In this document: positions 18,456 to 27,082 of the stretch, piece after piece
Position numbering within the stretch: the first letter of the stretch is position 1
Layout: each line of letters starts with the position of its first letter
Assembly: GCA_017302255.1 (NCBI GenBank)
Contig: JAFLDV010000030.1
Coordinates: 1 to 56,600 of the forward strand
DNA: 56,600 nt
Direction of reading: 5' to 3'
From: Gammaproteobacteria bacterium
Lineage (GTDB): Bacteria; Pseudomonadota; Gammaproteobacteria; Enterobacterales; Alteromonadaceae
Program-made: the position numbers and the translations under genes
Notes under the pieces: generated by a model
The model's input: only the letters and a program-made list of their open reading frames with translations
Databases searched by the model: none
What the model was told of the DNA's origin: nothing

Positions 18456-19025
18456 TTATTCTCCTAATAAATCTTTACGCCAGTCGGTTTGTTCCAATTT
18501 GCTCAGTGGATCTAACTCGGCGTCTTCTTCAGTGTCTTCTTCAGCGTAATCTTCATCAAGACCAAGCAATTCGATTAATTCGGCATGGCGCGCAGTCTTC
18601 GTATTAAAGTATTTCGCGTCTTTACCTGTGAGGATTTCCCCATTTTCAACGCGTTCTACTAAATCTAATAACTTCTCGTCTTGCTCAAGTGCCGCAAGCT
18701 CTTGTTCCGGCGCAATCTCTACCGGCTTAGCTTTGGCTAACTGGGCCTTCGGCTGGATGTTGGCCGGTTTTTGCAGCAGTTTTTGTTCATTGGCATCTAA
18801 CACCAAGGCGATTGGTTTTTTGCTGCCATGACGTGGATCTTTATTCTTATTGCCAGCTGAGTTTTGCTCTGCAGCAATTACTTGGCTGTTGCGGCTACCA
18901 GATTTTAAACCAGCACCTTTTTTCTTGGTTTCGACCGGACGATCCCGCTCTTGCCGTGCTTCTGTTGCCGGTTTATGTCGAATGCCAATTTGGCCTGAGG
19001 TGCGGGATTTTTTAATACGTGTCAT
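18456..19025 (-). CDS. yihI: Der GTPase-activating protein YihI
   Basis: The 189-residue protein (E. coli 169) has a very basic N-terminal part (KKSRTSGQIGIRHK, then ETKKKGAGLKSGSRN) and an acidic C-terminal part (EEDTEEDAELDPLSKLEQTD) containing the conserved block LDLVERVENGEILTGKDAKYFN. YihI stimulates the GTPase of Der (EngA), which acts in 50S ribosome assembly. Gene order (hemN side downstream, csrC-type RNA and engB upstream) matches the enteric locus. It is followed directly by DUF2489. Confidence 0.92.
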   Translation of the reverse strand: MTRIKKSRTSGQIGIRHKPATEARQERDRPVETKKKGAGLKSGSRNSQVIAAEQNSAGNKNKDPRHGSKKPIALVLDANEQKLLQKPANIQPKAQLAKAKPVEIAPEQELAALEQDEKLLDLVERVENGEILTGKDAKYFNTKTARHAELIELLGLDEDYAEEDTEEDAELDPLSKLEQTDWRKDLLGE

Positions 19026-19265
19026 GGGTTCTACCTATAGAAAAGGGCGCGTATTTTAACCACATTTTTATGATCTGCATACGTATTTCGCCTTAGCGCG
19101 GTTTGTCAGCGCAACGATATCCTGTTTAAGTCGGCAACTTTGTGCTCGGACTTGGTATCAGTGTAGTCGTTTCTGTCGGATAACACTGTGATCGCAATTA
19201 AATGGATGCGCACCGCAGACTGTTGTTTTACCGAACTAATCGCCAATTGGATCTGTGATGCGCTA

Positions 19266-19300
19266 TAAAACAAAACGGCGACAAGTTGCCTTGTCGCCGT
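19266..19300 (-). terminator. Terminator of the CsrC-like RNA
   Basis: An 11-bp perfect stem ACGGCGACAAG / CTTGTCGCCGT (loop 4 nt, 19275-19300) is followed on the minus strand by TTTTGTTTTAT. Confidence 0.85.
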
Positions 19301-19565
19301 CAAAGGTTGTGCCAATCAGCACTAAATTTTTTTCACGTCGTCCTAACCTGTTTATGACACCCTGTCTGGTCAGTTTCCGTATATTTTTGCGTCACTTCCC
19401 TATAGAAATAATTATTCGCGATCGTCCTGATACTTTTTATATCGTCCTTGTCGCTCGCGTTAAAAACGCCGACATCATGCTTGATGTCTTATTCTAATTG
19501 TACCTAAGCACCGTGCTTTCCGTGCCAAAACATCCGTTTTGTTTGAGTTGTTACTAAACGTAACG
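19267..19565 (-). ncRNA. csrC: Probable CsrB/CsrC-family CsrA-sequestering RNA
   Basis: A ~300-nt minus-strand RNA is predicted between a promoter (-35 TTGCCA at 19599-19594, 16-bp spacer, -10 TAAATT at 19577-19572) and a strong terminator (19300-19266). It contains no credible ORF on that strand. AGGACGA occurs three times (about 19447, 19427 and 19343), one as ACAAGGACG close to the CsrA consensus. A CAAAAC-GGAT-GTTTTG hairpin shows a GGA in a tetraloop near the 5' end. Seven GGA triplets are present in total. A GacA/UvrY-type palindrome lies about 176 bp upstream. In E. coli csrC occupies the same place, between yihI and engB and on the yihI strand. GGA density is lower than in enteric CsrB. 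Confidence 0.7.
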
Positions 19566-19571
19566 GGGTTT

Positions 19572-19599
19572 AATTTACTCCGTTCTGGCAGAATGGCAA
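19572..19599 (-). promoter_or_regulatory. Promoter of the CsrC-like RNA
   Basis: The -35 box TTGCCA (5 of 6) and -10 box TAAATT (4 of 6) are separated by 16 bp on the minus strand. The predicted start is near 19565. Confidence 0.6.
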
Positions 19600-19731
19600 T
19601 ACGGCGTACAAAAAAAAATCACTAAAAAACTGAACCAATTTTTTACCGTGTTTTAATTCAATGGGTTACGAATATTTTGCGGTGAAATAACAACTTTGCA
19701 CGATAGAATTATGCTGAATATCCTACAGCAT

Positions 19732-19751
19732 TTGTGAGATATATCTCACAA
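19732..19751. promoter_or_regulatory. GacA/UvrY-type upstream activating palindrome
   Basis: A perfect 20-bp palindrome is present, with core TGTGAG-N6-CTCACA. It fits the TGTAAG-N6-CTTACA box of GacA/UvrY regulators with one change per half. Its centre is about -176 from the predicted CsrC-like RNA start, similar to the remote sites known in front of csrB and rsmZ. A CRP site would need N6 between TGTGA and TCACA; here it is N8. Confidence 0.7.
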
Positions 19752-19883
19752 GAAAGGTTAATGGTCTGACAGAAAACTTGGTGGTTGGCTATGCAACTTT
19801 GGTCTGATAGTTCCGTACCGAATCGTTCAAAATTGTGGCAGCGATAAATTTGCTTTGAGCTATTGGCTTTAAATATTTAAGGC

Positions 19884-19918
19884 AAAAAAAACCGGAGTAT
19901 GAGCTCCGGTTTTTTTTT
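19884..19918. terminator. Bidirectional terminator after cytochrome c4
   Basis: ACCGGAG / CTCCGGT stem flanked by eight A on the left and nine T on the right, so both strands have a U-tract. It lies just after the cytochrome c4 stop and separates it from the CsrC-like RNA locus. Confidence 0.85.
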
Positions 19919-19931
19919 GCAACGGCGAGAA

Positions 19932-20558
19932 TTAATGTAAACCGCCTAAATATTTTGATAACGCTGCAATGTCATCATCAGATAATTTTTTCGCAACGTC
20001 ACGCATCATACCGTTCATATCGTTAGCACGAGTGCCAGCACGGAAACTTTCCAGCTGCGTTTTGATATATGCGCCATGTTGGAAAGAAATCTTAGGGAAG
20101 CCCGCTAAGCTATGACCTACACCACGTGGGCCATGGCAGGCGATACAGGCTGGAATGCCGCGCACCATGTCACCGCCACGATATAATTTTTCGGCTTTCG
20201 CCACTACGTCTTCTGGAGTCGTGCCTGGTGTCATTTTTTGCGAAGCAAAATAAGCCGCCAGATCATACATATCTTGCTCGGTAAGTGCCGCAACCATACC
20301 ACCCATGATGGCATTATTACGACCTTCTTTACCGCCGCTGGTCATACCCAGCTTAAATTCTTTTAACTGTTTCACAATATAACCAGCATGTTGGCCGGCG
20401 ATTTTTGGATACATATCGGCTGGGCTATTGCCATCAGGACCGTGACAGGCGGCACAGGTTGCTGATTTTGCTTTACCGGCCTCGGCGTTACCTTCTACGG
20501 CAGCGGCTTGACCGATTAACCCAACTAAAAGCATGACTGGAAGTGCTAATTTTCTCAT
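19932..20558 (-). CDS. Dihaem cytochrome c4
   Basis: The 208-residue periplasmic protein has a signal peptide (MRKLALPVMLLVGLIGQAAA) and two class I haem c domains with CAACH (Cys35, Cys38, His39) and CIACH (Cys138, Cys141, His142). Met ligand candidates lie in AIMGGM and MNGMMRD. This tandem architecture is cytochrome c4, an electron donor to terminal oxidases. The start at MRKLA is preferred over an upstream in-frame GTG or other codon because it begins the signal peptide. In E. coli nothing of this kind lies between csrC and engB, but cytochrome c4 next to engB is common in pseudomonads and Alteromonadales. A leader hairpin ACCTGC-N6-GCAGGT lies at 20584-20601. Confidence 0.93.
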   Translation of the reverse strand: MRKLALPVMLLVGLIGQAAAVEGNAEAGKAKSATCAACHGPDGNSPADMYPKIAGQHAGYIVKQLKEFKLGMTSGGKEGRNNAIMGGMVAALTEQDMYDLAAYFASQKMTPGTTPEDVVAKAEKLYRGGDMVRGIPACIACHGPRGVGHSLAGFPKISFQHGAYIKTQLESFRAGTRANDMNGMMRDVAKKLSDDDIAALSKYLGGLH

Positions 20559-20726
20559 CTTGTTCCGTCTCTGTTCGGCTTGAACCTGCAATTTAGCAGG
20601 TGCAATGGATAATAACCCTAGTTTTTATGCCTATTTTACACGATTCTTGCAGAGATAAAATCCCAATGCTTCTGCATATCATTGATTTCCGCTAAACTAT
20701 AGTCAAATTTGACGTCGGAGTAAGAT

Positions 20727-21338
20727 GTGTACAAGGCAAAATTCAATTATCAGCAAACAAGTTTCCTGACCAGCGCCCCGGATATTTCCGCATTGCCGGC
20801 CGATACCGGTATCGAAGTGGCGTTTGCAGGCCGCTCCAATGCTGGCAAATCGAGCGCTCTCAATACACTAACTCGCCAAAATAGCTTAGCACGAACCAGT
20901 AAAACACCGGGACGAACTCAGCTAATTAATACCTTTACGTTGGGCGAAGAAAAACGGCTCATCGATTTACCAGGATATGGCTTTGCCAAGGTGCCTTTAG
21001 CGGTCAAAGAAAAATGGCAAAAATCGTTGGGTGAGTATCTGATGAAACGCCAAAGCCTAAAAGGGTTGGTGGTGTTGATGGATATTCGTCATCCGTTAAA
21101 AGATTTGGATCAACAGCTCATCCATTGGGCTGTGCAAAGCAATTTGTCAGTTTTATTGCTACTGACTAAAGCCGACAAGTTAAGTCCAGGTCCGCGGAAA
21201 AAGACGTTATTGGAAGTTCGTGAAGCTTCATTGGCCTTTATGGGTGATGTTACAGTGCATGTGTTTAGCTCGCTGAGCAAACAAGGCTTGCCGGAACTTG
21301 AAGAAGTATTAGACGATTGGTATAGCCGCGAGGCGTAA
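20727..21338 (+). CDS. engB: Ribosome biogenesis GTPase EngB (YihA/YsxC)
   Basis: The 203-residue TRAFAC GTPase contains G1 GRSNAGKSS (35-43), the G2 region [10 protein letters not shown]3 DLPG, G4 TKAD and G5 near FSSL. It is needed for late 50S ribosome assembly and cell division. The likely start is GTG, with GGAG 6 nt upstream and a -10-like TATAGT further up. It faces away from cytochrome c4 and is followed by a terminator. Confidence 0.95.
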   Translation: MYKAKFNYQQTSFLTSAPDISALPADTGIEVAFAGRSNAGKSSALNTLTRQNSLARTSKTPGRTQLINTFTLGEEKRLIDLPGYGFAKVPLAVKEKWQKSLGEYLMKRQSLKGLVVLMDIRHPLKDLDQQLIHWAVQSNLSVLLLLTKADKLSPGPRKKTLLEVREASLAFMGDVTVHVFSSLSKQGLPELEEVLDDWYSREA

Positions 21339-21372
21339 TTCACTATCGACAGCAATGAAGATGGATTAATTG

Positions 21373-21400
21373 ACTGCGCAGCGAAAACTGCGCAGTTTTT
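21373..21400 (+). terminator. Intrinsic terminator of engB
   Basis: A 9-bp perfect stem ACTGCGCAG / CTGCGCAGT with loop CGAAAA is followed by TTTTG. Confidence 0.85.
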
Positions 21401-21451
21401 GTTTGAACGTATGGATAAATCTTTCCTGACACCCTGCAATACCCCGCAGTT

Positions 21452-22801
21452 CTATTTGAGCTCAACTTTACTCAGTCGATAAATGACTAATGCCGCACGA
21501 ATCGTCGATTTTTCGATAGAAGGGATATCAAGAACTTCATCTGGTGAGTGTGAGCCTGCGCCGTTAACCCCAAGTCCGTCTAAACTATCGACATAGGGTG
21601 CGACAAATTGCACATCACCTGCGCCACGCTGTCCTGGCGGCAGTGCTGGCACTGCACCTAAGCCTGCTTGTTCGCTAGCGGTTGAGTACAACGCTAACAA
21701 GGCTTGATTGCCTGCGGTGGGAGCCATGGGTGGGTAAGCTTCGTCAAATTGAATGCTGGCTTTGGTTCCGGGTAGATGATCGGCGACAATTTCCCGCATC
21801 TTCTGCTGGGTGCGCTCACGTTGTTCGGCGGTTAAATAACGCAAATCACTTTTTATCACTGCGGTGCGCGGGATCACATTGTCTTTACCCGCTGCCGAGC
21901 CACTGGTTTGTGCAACCTCGATTTCGGTGCCGGCTAAAATCAGTGCCGGATTAAATGTGAGGTCCGGTTCAATTAATTGCTTGCGAAAACTATCGATGAT
22001 TCGCGCGGCCTCAAAAACCGCACCATAACCGCCTTTGCCAAAAATAGTCGAGGAATGCCCTTGCTCGCCGGCGACTTCTAACACAAAACCACCTGCGGCA
22101 CGCCGGCCAATGGTGCCAGTGTCTTGGCCTTGGGAATTTTTCACACTGATTTCAAAAGCTAATGCAACGTCACTGCGTTTAGCCGCGGCAATTAGTTCGG
22201 CTCGAGCTACGGCAATTGGTTCACCGACTAATTCCTCATCACCACTGAATACCACTTGGATTTGCGCACCATCCAAAGCACCGATCGCGGACAATGCTCT
22301 TAAAGCCTCAATGATGACTAAATTGCCCCCTTTCATATCGGCCACACCTTGACCAAACACTTGTTGCCCTTGGCGTGACCAAGGCACGACCGGACTATCG
22401 GGCTCGAACACTGTGTCTAAATGGCCGATAAGTAAAATCCGCTTGCCCCGCGAGCCTTTGCGCTCAGCAATTAAATGACCTGCACGTCCCATCGTCTTAG
22501 GCATTTCTACCCAGCGGCAAGCAAAGCCTAATGCTGTCAGTTCTTTTTCATACAAAGCGCCAACGGCACGGACTCCGGGCAAATTCATAGTCCCGCTATT
22601 AATACGCACACTTTGCTCTAACAATGAAAGTGCGGCCGGTTGCCGCTTTTGAATAGCACTAATCAGCGCTTTTTCATCGGTAGTTAGTTCAGTTGCCAGT
22701 GCAGATTGCCCAAGGATTGTCAGCAAACTTGCCATCACTATACCAAATGTCAGACGACCCAAAAGTGTGGTCTTGCGTGAGCGATAGAGCATGGATGGCA
22801 T
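21452..22801 (-). CDS. Exported M20-family metallopeptidase
   Basis: The 449-residue protein has an N-terminal hydrophobic export signal (about 14-36) and a dizinc M20 site: His/Asp in IGHLDTVF, Asp in VADMKGG, the Glu-Glu pair in SGDEELVGEP, an acidic ligand in FEISV and a late His in GAGSHSPDE. The lid/dimerisation domain is present (AAGGFVLEVAGEQGHSS). It resembles glutamate carboxypeptidase (CPG2-like) and related periplasmic peptidases. Substrate is unknown. It sits between engB and the two small RNA genes, a place empty in enterics, so it is likely a lineage insertion. Confidence 0.88.
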   Translation of the reverse strand: MPSMLYRSRKTTLLGRLTFGIVMASLLTILGQSALATELTTDEKALISAIQKRQPAALSLLEQSVRINSGTMNLPGVRAVGALYEKELTALGFACRWVEMPKTMGRAGHLIAERKGSRGKRILLIGHLDTVFEPDSPVVPWSRQGQQVFGQGVADMKGGNLVIIEALRALSAIGALDGAQIQVVFSGDEELVGEPIAVARAELIAAAKRSDVALAFEISVKNSQGQDTGTIGRRAAGGFVLEVAGEQGHSSTIFGKGGYGAVFEAARIIDSFRKQLIEPDLTFNPALILAGTEIEVAQTSGSAAGKDNVIPRTAVIKSDLRYLTAEQRERTQQKMREIVADHLPGTKASIQFDEAYPPMAPTAGNQALLALYSTASEQAGLGAVPALPPGQRGAGDVQFVAPYVDSLDGLGVNGAGSHSPDEVLDIPSIEKSTIRAALVIYRLSKVELK

Positions 22802-22948
22802 TTACATTCCTTAGTGGCAAAGCTGCGTATCATCAGCCAAAGATCAGCGAGAGACCTTAGGTGGCTAACGGCAAAAGCATGGGATCAGGCTTGATGATAA
22901 CGCAAACGAGCAATGAGGCGTGTGGGAATTGGCAAAAACATGGGGGCT

Positions 22949-22983
22949 AAAAAAGAAAAACCGACTGTTCAAAGAACAGCCGG
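22949..22983 (-). terminator. Terminator of the candidate small RNA
   Basis: Stem CCGGCTGTTC / GAACAGTCGG, loop TTT, tail TTTTTCTTTTTT on the minus strand. Confidence 0.85.
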
Positions 22984-23048
22984 CATAGCAAACGGGGAGA
23001 AGCTATCAAATAATTTCAAATCAACAGGGTGTCTTGCATATGAAGACC
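22949..23048 (-). ncRNA. Candidate new small RNA downstream of Spot 42
   Basis: A minus-strand unit of about 100 nt has its own promoter (TATAAT -10) and an intrinsic terminator with a 10-bp stem (one G-U pair), a TTT loop and the tail TTTTTCTTTTTT. A second hairpin GTCTT-N7-AAGAC lies at the 5' end, followed by an unpaired U/A-rich stretch, the usual layout of an Hfq-dependent sRNA. No ORF with a ribosome site fits. From memory, a second sRNA gene next to spf has been reported in Aliivibrio; whether this one is homologous is not known. Confidence 0.65.
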
Positions 23049-23053
23049 TGGCC

Positions 23054-23081
23054 ATTATACACAGAATTTTTAGCGTTTAAA
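23054..23081 (-). promoter_or_regulatory. Promoter of the candidate small RNA
   Basis: On the minus strand a perfect TATAAT (23059-23054) is preceded by TTTAAA (23081-23076) with a 16-bp spacer. The predicted start is near 23048. Confidence 0.65.
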
Positions 23082-23132
23082 GTATTTACTCTAGAAAATC
23101 TAATAAAATTTCAGAATTAGTTTGTTTTCGAC

Positions 23133-23250
23133 AAAAAAAAACGCCCCACTGCAAGCAGTGGGGCGGCTAAATAAGCCTACTTTCCATTTAAAATCAACTG
23201 CTAAGCAGCGATTTCGTTGAAAGATAGAACATCTTACCTCTGTACCCTAC
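23133..23250 (-). ncRNA. spf: Spot 42 RNA
   Basis: The ~118-nt minus-strand RNA begins GTAGGGTACAGAGGTAAGAT, and its first 33 nt are identical to E. coli Spot 42 as I remember it. It ends in the conserved TTAGCCGCCCCACTG-type terminator with a nine-U tail. The middle part (the usual unstructured regions II and III) differs from the enteric sequence. Spot 42 is an Hfq-dependent RNA that represses secondary carbon and redox genes. Its place next to polA, on the same strand, matches E. coli. The -10 is TACAAT and the -35 is TTGCTT. Confidence 0.95.
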
Positions 23251-23257
23251 GTTTTTG

Positions 23258-23285
23258 ATTGTAATGAAACCGGTTTAAAAAGCAA
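23258..23285 (-). promoter_or_regulatory. Spot 42 promoter
   Basis: TACAAT at 23263-23258 and TTGCTT at 23285-23280 with a 16-bp spacer place the start at about 23250-23251, exactly at the conserved 5' end. I found no clear CRP site overlapping it. Confidence 0.75.
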
Positions 23286-23378
23286 GCGAATTTTGTAATA
23301 AAACTACAAAAAACGTTCATTTATTCTGCTGTTTGCTATTTATCGTAATTTTATAACCAGATTTTTACCAAATTCGCA

Positions 23379-23401
23379 GTGATTTAGTGACGATAAATCA
23401 C
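23379..23401. repeat. Perfect 8-bp inverted repeat upstream of Spot 42
   Basis: GTGATTTA-N7-TAAATCAC lies about 130 bp before the Spot 42 start and 200 bp after polA. It could be a regulator site or an RNA hairpin in the polA 3' region. No T-run follows. Confidence 0.5.
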
Positions 23402-23607
23402 CAAAGTGGGAACGAGTCGGCATGCAATATTGTTACCCATTCAAGGGAAAAAGCGTTAAACGACAAGGCTCCATTCGGCGAGACAGTTAAGTGAGAAGTC
23501 GCATCTAAATCTCGAACTGTGGCAGCGGGCGAGTAAAGTTGGCTCTGCGTTAATTTCGGGTGTTGTCCAACCAAGTTGAGTCAGCGTTATCTAATGGTGT
23601 TTTAGTC

Positions 23608-23634
23608 AAAAAAAAGCCCCTGCATTGCAGAGGC
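23608..23634 (-). terminator. Intrinsic terminator of polA
   Basis: Stem GCCTCTGC / GCAGGGGC (one G-U) with loop AAT and a tail of eight T on the minus strand, about 87 bp after the polA stop. Confidence 0.85.
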
Positions 23635-23720
23635 GAGAATGTGGACTACCAGGAATGGGGATGTTCACTGCTTAATCAGATAGGCAAAGGCGGAGAAAGT
23701 TCAGCCGCCTTGCAAAATAA

Positions 23721-26513
23721 TTAATGCGCTTCATCCCAATTGTTGCCGCTACCGGCTTCAGCGAGCAATGGCACGTCGAGTTTCACCGCATTTTGCATCA
23801 GGTCAACCAAGTGCTGCTGGTAGAAATCGAGCTTATCTGCTTGTACTTCAAACACCAGTTCATCGTGTACCTGCATGATCATGCTGATTTCATTCGCATC
23901 TTGGGTTAATAACCAAGCGTCCACCGCTAACATGGCTTTTTTAATGATATCAGCGGCAGTACCTTGCATCGGCGCGTTAATCGCTGCTCGTTCAGCACCT
24001 TTGCGACGAGCTGCATTACTGCTGCGAATTTCCAGTAAATACAAACGACGACCGAATAACGTTTCAACAAAACCTTGCTCATGCGCTTGTTGACGAGTGC
24101 GTTCCATATAGTCCAACACACCTGGGAAGCGCGCGAAGTAAGTATCAACATAATGCTGAGCTTCACCGCGGCTGATATCGAGCTGTTGCGCTAAACCAAA
24201 CGCTGACATGCCGTAAATCAGCCCGAAGTTGACGGCTTTGGCGCGACGACGTTGTTCAGTGGTCACTTCTGCGAGTGAGACGCCGAAAACTTCTGCCGCG
24301 GTCGCTCGGTGAATGTCGAGGCCTTGGGCAAAGGCCGTCAGTAACGCTTCATCCTGCGATAAATGCGCCATGATCCGCAGTTCAATTTGTGAGTAGTCGA
24401 CCGCTAAAATCTTTTTGCCAGGCGCAGCAATAAAGGCTTGGCGGATCCGACGCCCCTCTTCGGTGCGGATTGGGATGTTTTGCAAATTGGGCTCAGTTGA
24501 ACTTAAACGGCCAGTTGCCGCTACCGCTTGGTGGTACGAGGTATGTACGCGGCCTGTTTTGGCATTCACGCTCTGCGGCAATTTGTCGGTATAGGTCGAT
24601 TTCAACTTACTTAAACTGCGATGCTCGATAATGATCCGCGGTAACAGGTAATTGTGGGCAAGCTCAGTCAATACCTCTTCAGCTGTTGAAGGCACACCAG
24701 TTGGTGTTTTCTTCAATACCGGTAAACCAAGATTATCAAACAAAATTTCTTGTAGCTGTTTCGGCGACGAAAGATTAAAGGCTTTGCCAGCTTCGGCGTG
24801 CGCTTGTTGCTCAAGTTCTGCGATGCGACCAGCTAAGTATTCGCTTTGCACGGCCAGCAACTTGGCATCAACCAACACCCCTGTGCGTTCCATCCGCGAT
24901 AACACTGACAATAATGGCACTTCAAGATCGGTCAGTACGCTGGCAAGGTCCGCATTGGCCTGCAGCTGTGGCCAAAGCGCTTGATGTAAGCGCAAAGTCA
25001 CATCCGCATCTTCAGCTGCATACTCAGCGGCTTTTTCTAATTCAATTTGATTAAACGTCAGCTGTTTACTGCCTTTACCGGCGATATCTTCAAAGCTAAT
25101 AGTTTTGTGGCCAAGATATTTCTCGGCGAGGCTATCCATATCGTGGCGAGTGGCCACGCTGTTCAGCACATAAGATTCCAGCATAGTGTCAAACTGGATC
25201 CCTTTAAGCGCAATATCATAGCGAGCCAATACGCTTTGATCGTATTTCAGATTCTGGCCAACCTTGGCGCAAGCTGGGTTTTCAAGCCACGGCTTTAATT
25301 GCGCAAGGACAAAGCTCAATGACAGTTGTTCCGGTGCACCCAGATAATCGTGTCCAACCGGCAAGTACCAAGCTTGGCCCGGTGCCGTGGCAAACGACAT
25401 ACCAACCAGTTCGGCTTGCATATAGTCCAAGCTAGTGGTCTCGGTATCGAATGAAACCAACGGCGCTTCGGTTATAGTCGTGAGTAATTGCGCGAAAGCC
25501 GCTTCATCAAAAATGGTTTGGTAACCAGAGCGGTCGATTGGTTCATGATTGATTGCGGGCTCAGGAGCTTTAGCTTGTTCTGGCGAAGTCGCCAACGCAG
25601 GGGCTGCTTGCAAGTTGTTTGCAACTACCCCTTGTGCATTAACTTCGGCATGCCAGCGTTTGAATTCGCATTGGGCAAATAAGGCGGCAAGTTCTGGATA
25701 GTTTGGCGTAGTAATGCTCAGTTCGTGGAACTGCATTGGCAGCTCGACGTCAATTTTAATTGTCGCTAATTGATAAGACAGCATTAACTGCGGCTCAAAT
25801 TCACGTAATTTATCGGCAATGGTTTTACTTCCACGAAAACCTAAGGCCGCAATTTCATCAATACGTTGGTACAAATCGCTAATTGCACCAATACCTTGCA
25901 GCATTGCTTGTGCGGTTTTCTCACCAACGCCCGGTAAACCTGGGATGTTATCGGCTTTGTCGCCCATCAGAGCTAAAAAGTCGATGATGAGCTCAGGACC
26001 AACGCCAAATTTTTCACGAACACCGACAGGGTCTAGCAGAGTGTCGGTCATGGTATTAATTAAGGTGACATGTTGGTTGACTAACTGGGCCATGTCTTTA
26101 TCGCCAGTGGAAATCAGCACATGTCGGCCTGCGCTGCTCGCTTGTGTCGCTAAAGTGCCGATCACATCGTCCGCTTCGACGCCGGAAATGCACAACAATG
26201 GCAAACCCATGGCTTTGATAATTTGGTGCAATGGTTCTATTTGGTAGCGCAAATCATCGGGCATTGGCGGACGATGTGCTTTGTACTCACTGTACATCTC
26301 ATTGCGGAAGGTTGGTCCCTTCGCATCAAATACCACCACCATTTGGCTTGGATTGTATTGGCGCAACAGACTTTTCAGCATGTTGACCACGCCATAAATG
26401 GCGCCAGTAGACTCACCACGAGAATTTGTTAGGTGCGGAGGCGAATGATAAGCGCGAAAAAGGTATGAAGATCCATCAACGAGGATCAGCGGATCTGCAG
26501 GAATCTGTACCAT
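23721..26513 (-). CDS. polA: DNA polymerase I
   Basis: The 930-residue enzyme (E. coli 928) has a 5'-3' exonuclease domain (about 1-300, with [20 protein letters not shown] and VEADDVIGT), an intact 3'-5' exonuclease domain ([24 protein letters not shown]) and the polymerase domain. Polymerase motif A is [10 protein letters not shown], motif [15 protein letters not shown] and motif [10 protein letters not shown]. It fills gaps and removes RNA primers. The start MVQIPADPL is chosen by homology and a GGAG 8 nt upstream; the frame stays open 40 codons further up but without matching sequence. It is followed by its own terminator and Spot 42. Confidence 0.97.
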   Translation of the reverse strand: MVQIPADPLILVDGSSYLFRAYHSPPHLTNSRGESTGAIYGVVNMLKSLLRQYNPSQMVVVFDAKGPTFRNEMYSEYKAHRPPMPDDLRYQIEPLHQIIKAMGLPLLCISGVEADDVIGTLATQASSAGRHVLISTGDKDMAQLVNQHVTLINTMTDTLLDPVGVREKFGVGPELIIDFLALMGDKADNIPGLPGVGEKTAQAMLQGIGAISDLYQRIDEIAALGFRGSKTIADKLREFEPQLMLSYQLATIKIDVELPMQFHELSITTPNYPELAALFAQCEFKRWHAEVNAQGVVANNLQAAPALATSPEQAKAPEPAINHEPIDRSGYQTIFDEAAFAQLLTTITEAPLVSFDTETTSLDYMQAELVGMSFATAPGQAWYLPVGHDYLGAPEQLSLSFVLAQLKPWLENPACAKVGQNLKYDQSVLARYDIALKGIQFDTMLESYVLNSVATRHDMDSLAEKYLGHKTISFEDIAGKGSKQLTFNQIELEKAAEYAAEDADVTLRLHQALWPQLQANADLASVLTDLEVPLLSVLSRMERTGVLVDAKLLAVQSEYLAGRIAELEQQAHAEAGKAFNLSSPKQLQEILFDNLGLPVLKKTPTGVPSTAEEVLTELAHNYLLPRIIIEHRSLSKLKSTYTDKLPQSVNAKTGRVHTSYHQAVAATGRLSSTEPNLQNIPIRTEEGRRIRQAFIAAPGKKILAVDYSQIELRIMAHLSQDEALLTAFAQGLDIHRATAAEVFGVSLAEVTTEQRRRAKAVNFGLIYGMSAFGLAQQLDISRGEAQHYVDTYFARFPGVLDYMERTRQQAHEQGFVETLFGRRLYLLEIRSSNAARRKGAERAAINAPMQGTAADIIKKAMLAVDAWLLTQDANEISMIMQVHDELVFEVQADKLDFYQQHLVDLMQNAVKLDVPLLAEAGSGNNWDEAH

Positions 26514-27082
26514 GCGAGTCACTCCAAAGATATTTGTTGCAGCATGCCATAACCCAAGCGCTGAAACCAGCGACACTTCAGCTATGTACATGTGGACAAC
26601 CTGTGGATATGTTTGTGAAAAACCATCAGGCATGGCTACGCCTACCTGGGTTTTAAGGGCATAATGCTTGGGTGTAACTGATTGATTGTGTTATAAAAAA
26701 CGAAGGGGAAACCGCAGAAGCCCTTGTTATTATTTTTTTACTTCCTGTTGTGGAAAGTGTTTTTTCCAACCACTCGAACGCAGACCAAAATTAAACGCGC
26801 TGCAAGCTGAGTGGGTGAATAGACTACCACAAAGTCGGCAATTGCAAAGTGGAAAAATCAAAAAAAATTTGCTGAATTGGCAAAGTTTTTAGTGGACTTT
26901 TCGATTAAGCAGAGCAACTCACGATCCATTGGATCGATGAAAATGATCTCTCAGATCCTCTATTACTAATTTCCTGATGCAAATCAGCACAGAACATGTA
27001 GGCGGGGCTTTCCCAAAAGCCAGAGGCAGCGCTATAATGCCTTAAATTTTGTACGGCTTATTAAATCCGGGGATCCCGCTCA
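26514..27082. other. Divergent intergenic region polA / cytochrome c5
   Basis: These 569 bp hold the two divergent promoters. Visible elements are a TGTGGATAT sequence (26602-26610, one mismatch to a DnaA box), the inverted repeat TGGAAA / TTTCCA near 26753-26770, GATCC-ATT-GGATC near 26923-26935, and the FNR-like site plus TATAAT listed separately. No convincing gene is seen. Confidence 0.6.
26975..27038 (+). promoter_or_regulatory. Cytochrome c5 promoter with FNR-like site
   Basis: A perfect TATAAT lies at 27033-27038 (start near 27045). The palindrome CTGAT-GCAA-ATCAG (26975-26988) keeps the TGAT-N4-ATCA core of FNR/Anr boxes, centred at about -63.5, near a class I position. Confidence 0.5.

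Noticed and set aside
19255-19497. Plus-strand ORF of 80 codons and a minus-strand ORF at 19106-19315 in the yihI-cytochrome c4 gap
   Set aside because: No ribosome site, no family-like pattern, and both run through the predicted CsrC-like RNA and its terminator hairpin.
19732-19751. CRP site
   Set aside because: TGTGA and TCACA halves are present, but they are separated by 8 bp instead of 6; the spacing fits a GacA/UvrY box instead.
26602-26610. DnaA box near polA
   Set aside because: A single 8-of-9 match in 56 kb is expected by chance; no cluster of boxes or AT-rich unwinding region accompanies it.
26514-26633. 40-codon N-terminal extension of PolA
   Set aside because: Homology begins at MVQIP and the ribosome site is there; the extension has no similarity to other PolA proteins.
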